Assembly (NCBI GenBank): GCA_030705745.1
Contig: JAUZPT010000106.1
Span: 1-8,613, forward strand
Length of the DNA: 8,613 nt
Direction of reading: 5' to 3'
Source: Bacillota bacterium
GTDB lineage: Bacteria; Bacillota; Bacilli; Bacillales; Cytobacillaceae
The notes under the pieces were generated by a model. It did not search any database, was not told the DNA's origin, and worked only from the letters and a program-made list of their open reading frames with translations. A program made the position numbers and the translations under genes. Each line of letters opens with the position of its first letter. The first letter of the stretch is position 1. Below are positions 5,639 to 8,613 of the stretch, one piece after another.

Positions 5639-7153
5639 TTACTGCAAGAAATCCTGGAATTCGTTCGTGTGATTATGCAAATAGTTCAATGCTGTATTTG
5701 GCATGATGCCAAGGATGATTGTTGCTGCGACACAAATGACCAGGACGATTAAAATAGTGCCTGGAATCTTAATTTTCGTTTCATTTTTCGCAGGGCGGAA
5801 AAACATTTGCGTCAAAATACCAAAATAATAGAAGTACGAAACGACGGTTGTCGCGATCATGATTGAAGCGACGATATAGTGTGTATTTTTACTTACAAAT
5901 GCATCGATAAAGATGTTTAATTTTCCAATGAAACCAGCAGTACCTGGAAAACCTGCCAAAGAAAGAATGAAAATCGCCATGACTACTGCAAGTACTGGCG
6001 AACGCTTGTAAAGTCCCGCAAAGCCGCTGATTTCCTCCGTACCTTCTTTTTCAGACATCATCTGGATGACCGCAAATGCGCCAAGATTCATAAATAAATA
6101 GGCAACCAGATAATACCAGATTGCATCGAACATGATAATGCTCAGTGATGCAAATGCTACTAGAATATAACCGGCATGCGCGATGCTGGAGTACGCAAAC
6201 ATCCGTTTAATGTTTGTTTGCCTAAGGGCAATGACGTTCCCGATGACCATCGTTACTCCAGCGATGACAATTAAGTAATCTTGCATATGCAATAATATTG
6301 GCATTGTGCCAGCACCTTTTGATGGCGTTACGCCAAAAACAGATAGAAGCACACGGATGATCAACACAAATCCAGCTGTTTTCGAAACAACGCTTAGAAA
6401 TGCGGTAACTGGTGTTGGAGCTCCCTGGTACACATCCGGAGCCCACATATGGAATGGGGCTATCGCCACTTTAAATGACAAACCGACCAATATCATAAGG
6501 AACGAAAGGCCAAGCAGATAGGCATGCTGAGGATCTGCAAGCCCTGATAGCTGATCTGTTATTCCCTTTAAATTAGTTGTGCCTGTTAAGCCATACACAT
6601 AGCTCATACCAAACAGCGTGATGGCAGTCGATATACCGCCATTAATTACATACTTCATGGCCGATTCATTTGATTGAAGATGGTTCTTTCGAATGCCAGC
6701 CAAAATATAAGATGAAATCGACAATAATTCAAGGCCGACAAACAATGTGATCAAATCTCCGCTTGATGACATCATCATCGCACCTAGAAGTGCTGTTAAA
6801 AACAGATAGAAAAATTCGCCTCTTGCTTCCTTTAGGCCTTCTTTCGGTTCATAGCTGATGGCCAACAGCATAACGAGCGCCGAGCCGCCAAGCAAAATGA
6901 ACTTAAAGGCTTTTGCGAATGCATCTAGACGGAATGTATCATCCAAAATCGATGCAACCGGAGTATCGACCATGCCTGCCAGAGAAGCGATAGCTGCAAG
7001 AATGGCAGCAAAGCTGATCCAGCCGAATATTTTGCGATCCATTTTATTAGGCATAAACAAATCCAGCACGGAAAGCAGTGCCGCAACACCCAGGATGATG
7101 AACTCCGGTGCCATGATACCCCAATGTAGTGATTGCAATGTTTCAAGATCCAT
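5639..7153 (-). CDS. nuoN: NADH-quinone oxidoreductase subunit N
   Basis: This 504-residue multi-pass membrane protein is the third antiporter-like subunit of complex I, which couples quinone reduction to proton translocation. It is of normal family length and has about 14 hydrophobic segments. Visible channel residues are Glu142 in VGLELLSISSYIL, Lys228 in GLSFKVAIAPFHMWAPD, Lys258 in SVVSKTAG and Lys411 in GFIGKL. The last is Lys at the TM12 position, as in NuoN, where NuoM has Glu. The signature FHMWAPDVYQGAPTPV spans residues 234-249. The ATG at 7153 is supported by an AGGGGG Shine-Dalgarno at 7164-7169, 10 bases upstream and inside the final Gly codons of nuoM, which suggests translational coupling. 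An alternative in-frame Met14 is less likely. It is the last conserved nuo gene here; a terminator follows 87 bases after the stop. The nuoE, F and G genes cannot be judged from this window. Confidence 0.97.
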   Translation of the reverse strand: MDLETLQSLHWGIMAPEFIILGVAALLSVLDLFMPNKMDRKIFGWISFAAILAAIASLAGMVDTPVASILDDTFRLDAFAKAFKFILLGGSALVMLLAISYEPKEGLKEARGEFFYLFLTALLGAMMMSSSGDLITLFVGLELLSISSYILAGIRKNHLQSNESAMKYVINGGISTAITLFGMSYVYGLTGTTNLKGITDQLSGLADPQHAYLLGLSFLMILVGLSFKVAIAPFHMWAPDVYQGAPTPVTAFLSVVSKTAGFVLIIRVLLSVFGVTPSKGAGTMPILLHMQDYLIVIAGVTMVIGNVIALRQTNIKRMFAYSSIAHAGYILVAFASLSIIMFDAIWYYLVAYLFMNLGAFAVIQMMSEKEGTEEISGFAGLYKRSPVLAVVMAIFILSLAGFPGTAGFIGKLNIFIDAFVSKNTHYIVASIMIATTVVSYFYYFGILTQMFFRPAKNETKIKIPGTILIVLVICVAATIILGIMPNTALNYLHNHTNEFQDFLQ

Positions 7154-7159
7154 CCTTCA

Positions 7160-8613
7160 TCAACCCCCTAACCCGAGCATAATCGTTTCGAGTGTGCCAT
7201 GCAGCGGTACACTGAGAACACTCGGGTAAACGCCAATTAAAACGATTAAAATCATTAATGTCAGAACCGGTATAAACTCGGCTCCACGCAAGTCTGTAAT
7301 TCCTGTAAATTCTCGATGCGCTTTTCCAAACGTCATGCCAAGAACGGCACGCAACAGATAGGCGGCAGTCATGATGATTCCGATCGTTCCGACTGCAGCA
7401 AGTACTGGCATTTCCTTGAATAACCCAAGGAAGGCCATAAATTCACTGACAAAGCCTGACATCCCCGGAAGCCCAAGTGAGGCCATCGCACCTGCGAGTA
7501 AAAATCCTGCTGTTAGCGGCATACCTTTCGCCATTCCACCCATATTGTCAATCAGTGAAGTATCAACCCTCTCGGTAAAGACACCGACTAGGAAGAACAA
7601 TAGCGCAGAAATTAATCCGTGCGACACAACCTGGAAGATGGCGCCCTGGATACCTGCTTCGTTCATCGCAGCAAGACCAATCAGCACGATTCCCATATGG
7701 GAAATGGACGAATACGCAAGCACCATTTTGAAATCCTTTTGAATGAATGCGAGAAAAGCGCCAAACAGAAGGTTAATGACTCCAAGCACGGCAAGCCATA
7801 CAGCAAGCTGTTTGAATTGCTCTGGAAAAATGCCCATCCCGAAGCGGATTAAACCGAAGGCACCGATTTTCAAAAGGATACCGGAGTGGATCATGACGAT
7901 CGACGGCGGTGCCTGAACGTGTACCTTAAGCATCCAACTGTGTAATGGGAAAATCGGCAATTTTACCCCGAAAGCCACTAACAGCGCGATCAGCAGAGCC
8001 AGTTTGGCAGAGCCTGAAAGCGGTCCTGCTGGATCTTTCATAATTTGCGACAACGCATCAATATTCGATGTTCCTGTTTTAGCGAACAAAATCATGATGA
8101 CAATTAACAATATCGCGGATCCGAGCCCGTTATAAATTAAGAAGCTGAAAGCCGCTTTTTCTTTTTCAAAATAACCCCATTTTCCAATTAGGAAGAACAT
8201 CGGAACAAGTGTGACTTCAAAAAAGATAAAGAACAATATTAGGTTTTGAGCGGTAAATACGCCCAACATTCCTGTTTCCAAAAGAAGGAACAGCATGAAA
8301 TAACCTTTCCATTCTTTTTTAATATGAATGGAAGCAATTGCCGCAAGTGCCGCAATAATGGACGTTAAGACCACCATGATCAATGAGAAGCCGTTGAGCC
8401 CGAGTTCATATTCGACCGTAAAAAACTGTTTTGTGCTAATAAATTGAATCCACTTGGAAGTGACCGAAAAATTAGCAAGATTCTTGCCTGCAAGGTAATG
8501 AAAATAGCATGCAAGCGATAGCAGGAGTGCAGGAACAGTGGCAAGGAAGCCCACTAGTTTGATTTGCTTTTCCTGTGTGTTTTTCATAAAAGCCAAAACG
8601 GCGATACCTAGTA
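7160..8613 (-). CDS. nuoM: NADH-quinone oxidoreductase subunit M, N-terminus cut by window edge
   Basis: This is an antiporter-like proton-pumping subunit of the membrane arm of respiratory complex I. The frame stays open to the right edge (visible start LGIAVLAFMKN), giving 483 residues against about 500 for the family, so roughly 15-20 N-terminal residues lie outside. A TTG at 8596 is internal and not the start. Numbering from that TTG, visible key residues are Glu127 in the membrane segment FFEVTLVPMFF, Lys212 in GVKLPIFPLHSW, Lys243 in GILLKIG and Glu385 in GFVSEFMAF. By position these correspond to the TM5 Glu, TM7 Lys, TM8 Lys and TM12 Glu of E. coli NuoM. The loop after PLHSW reads MLKVHVQAPP instead of the common LPDAHVEAP, a form I recall from Bacillus NuoM. 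The protein is very hydrophobic throughout. It stops 6 bases before nuoN and is clearly cotranscribed with it. Confidence 0.96.
   Translation of the reverse strand, partial: LGIAVLAFMKNTQEKQIKLVGFLATVPALLLSLACYFHYLAGKNLANFSVTSKWIQFISTKQFFTVEYELGLNGFSLIMVVLTSIIAALAAIASIHIKKEWKGYFMLFLLLETGMLGVFTAQNLILFFIFFEVTLVPMFFLIGKWGYFEKEKAAFSFLIYNGLGSAILLIVIMILFAKTGTSNIDALSQIMKDPAGPLSGSAKLALLIALLVAFGVKLPIFPLHSWMLKVHVQAPPSIVMIHSGILLKIGAFGLIRFGMGIFPEQFKQLAVWLAVLGVINLLFGAFLAFIQKDFKMVLAYSSISHMGIVLIGLAAMNEAGIQGAIFQVVSHGLISALLFFLVGVFTERVDTSLIDNMGGMAKGMPLTAGFLLAGAMASLGLPGMSGFVSEFMAFLGLFKEMPVLAAVGTIGIIMTAAYLLRAVLGMTFGKAHREFTGITDLRGAEFIPVLTLMILIVLIGVYPSVLSVPLHGTLETIMLGLGG

Noticed and set aside
8594..8596. TTG at 8596 as the nuoM start
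   Set aside because: The frame continues upstream to the window edge with typical NuoM residues (LGIAV), so the gene is truncated by the window.

Overview
The window comes from an endospore-forming member of the Bacillaceae. It carries spoIID, a MurA that closely resembles B. subtilis MurAA from end to end (ending VADLNA), the Bacillota-specific small proteins YwzB and YwmB, strong Shine-Dalgarno sequences and moderately AT-rich DNA. B. subtilis itself has no nuo complex, so the presence of nuoM-nuoN points to another bacillus (the type with the nuo cluster ahead of ywzB-ywmB-murA-spoIID). Every gene I can support lies on the minus strand, so the biological reading order is from high to low coordinates.

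Right part (8613 to about 5515): the 3' end of a respiratory complex I operon. nuoM is cut by the window edge. nuoN follows after 6 bases, with its Shine-Dalgarno inside the last nuoM codons. Both are antiporter-like proton-channel subunits with the expected membrane Glu and Lys residues. A 19-codon open frame of unknown status follows the nuoN stop, then a strong intrinsic terminator.

Middle part (about 5450 to 2643): a second transcription unit, ywzB - 335-base gap - ywmB - murA, with a likely extended -10 promoter before ywzB and a nested terminator after murA. MurA commits UDP-GlcNAc to peptidoglycan synthesis. YwzB is a small membrane protein of unknown function, and YwmB is an anchored extracytoplasmic protein of unknown function. 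The gap before ywmB is unusually rich in structure: a diverged 48-bp tandem repeat, a hairpin, and an 8-bp inverted repeat 31 bp apart.

Left part (2640 to 1): a lipoprotein of the beta-lactamase/PBP-like serine hydrolase family sits between murA and spoIID, where spoIID commonly follows murA directly. Next come spoIID, with a sigma-E-like promoter and an overlapping SpoIIID-like box, and two tandem terminators. The hydrolase gene also has a full SpoIIID consensus match upstream, and its 3' end is partly duplicated in frame.

Most of the window is a conserved cell-wall, respiration and sporulation neighbourhood. I found no mobile element, CRISPR array, RNA gene or clear new multi-gene system. 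The most interesting points are the inserted serine hydrolase with its possible sporulation control, the structured ywzB-ywmB gap, and the short frame after nuoN.
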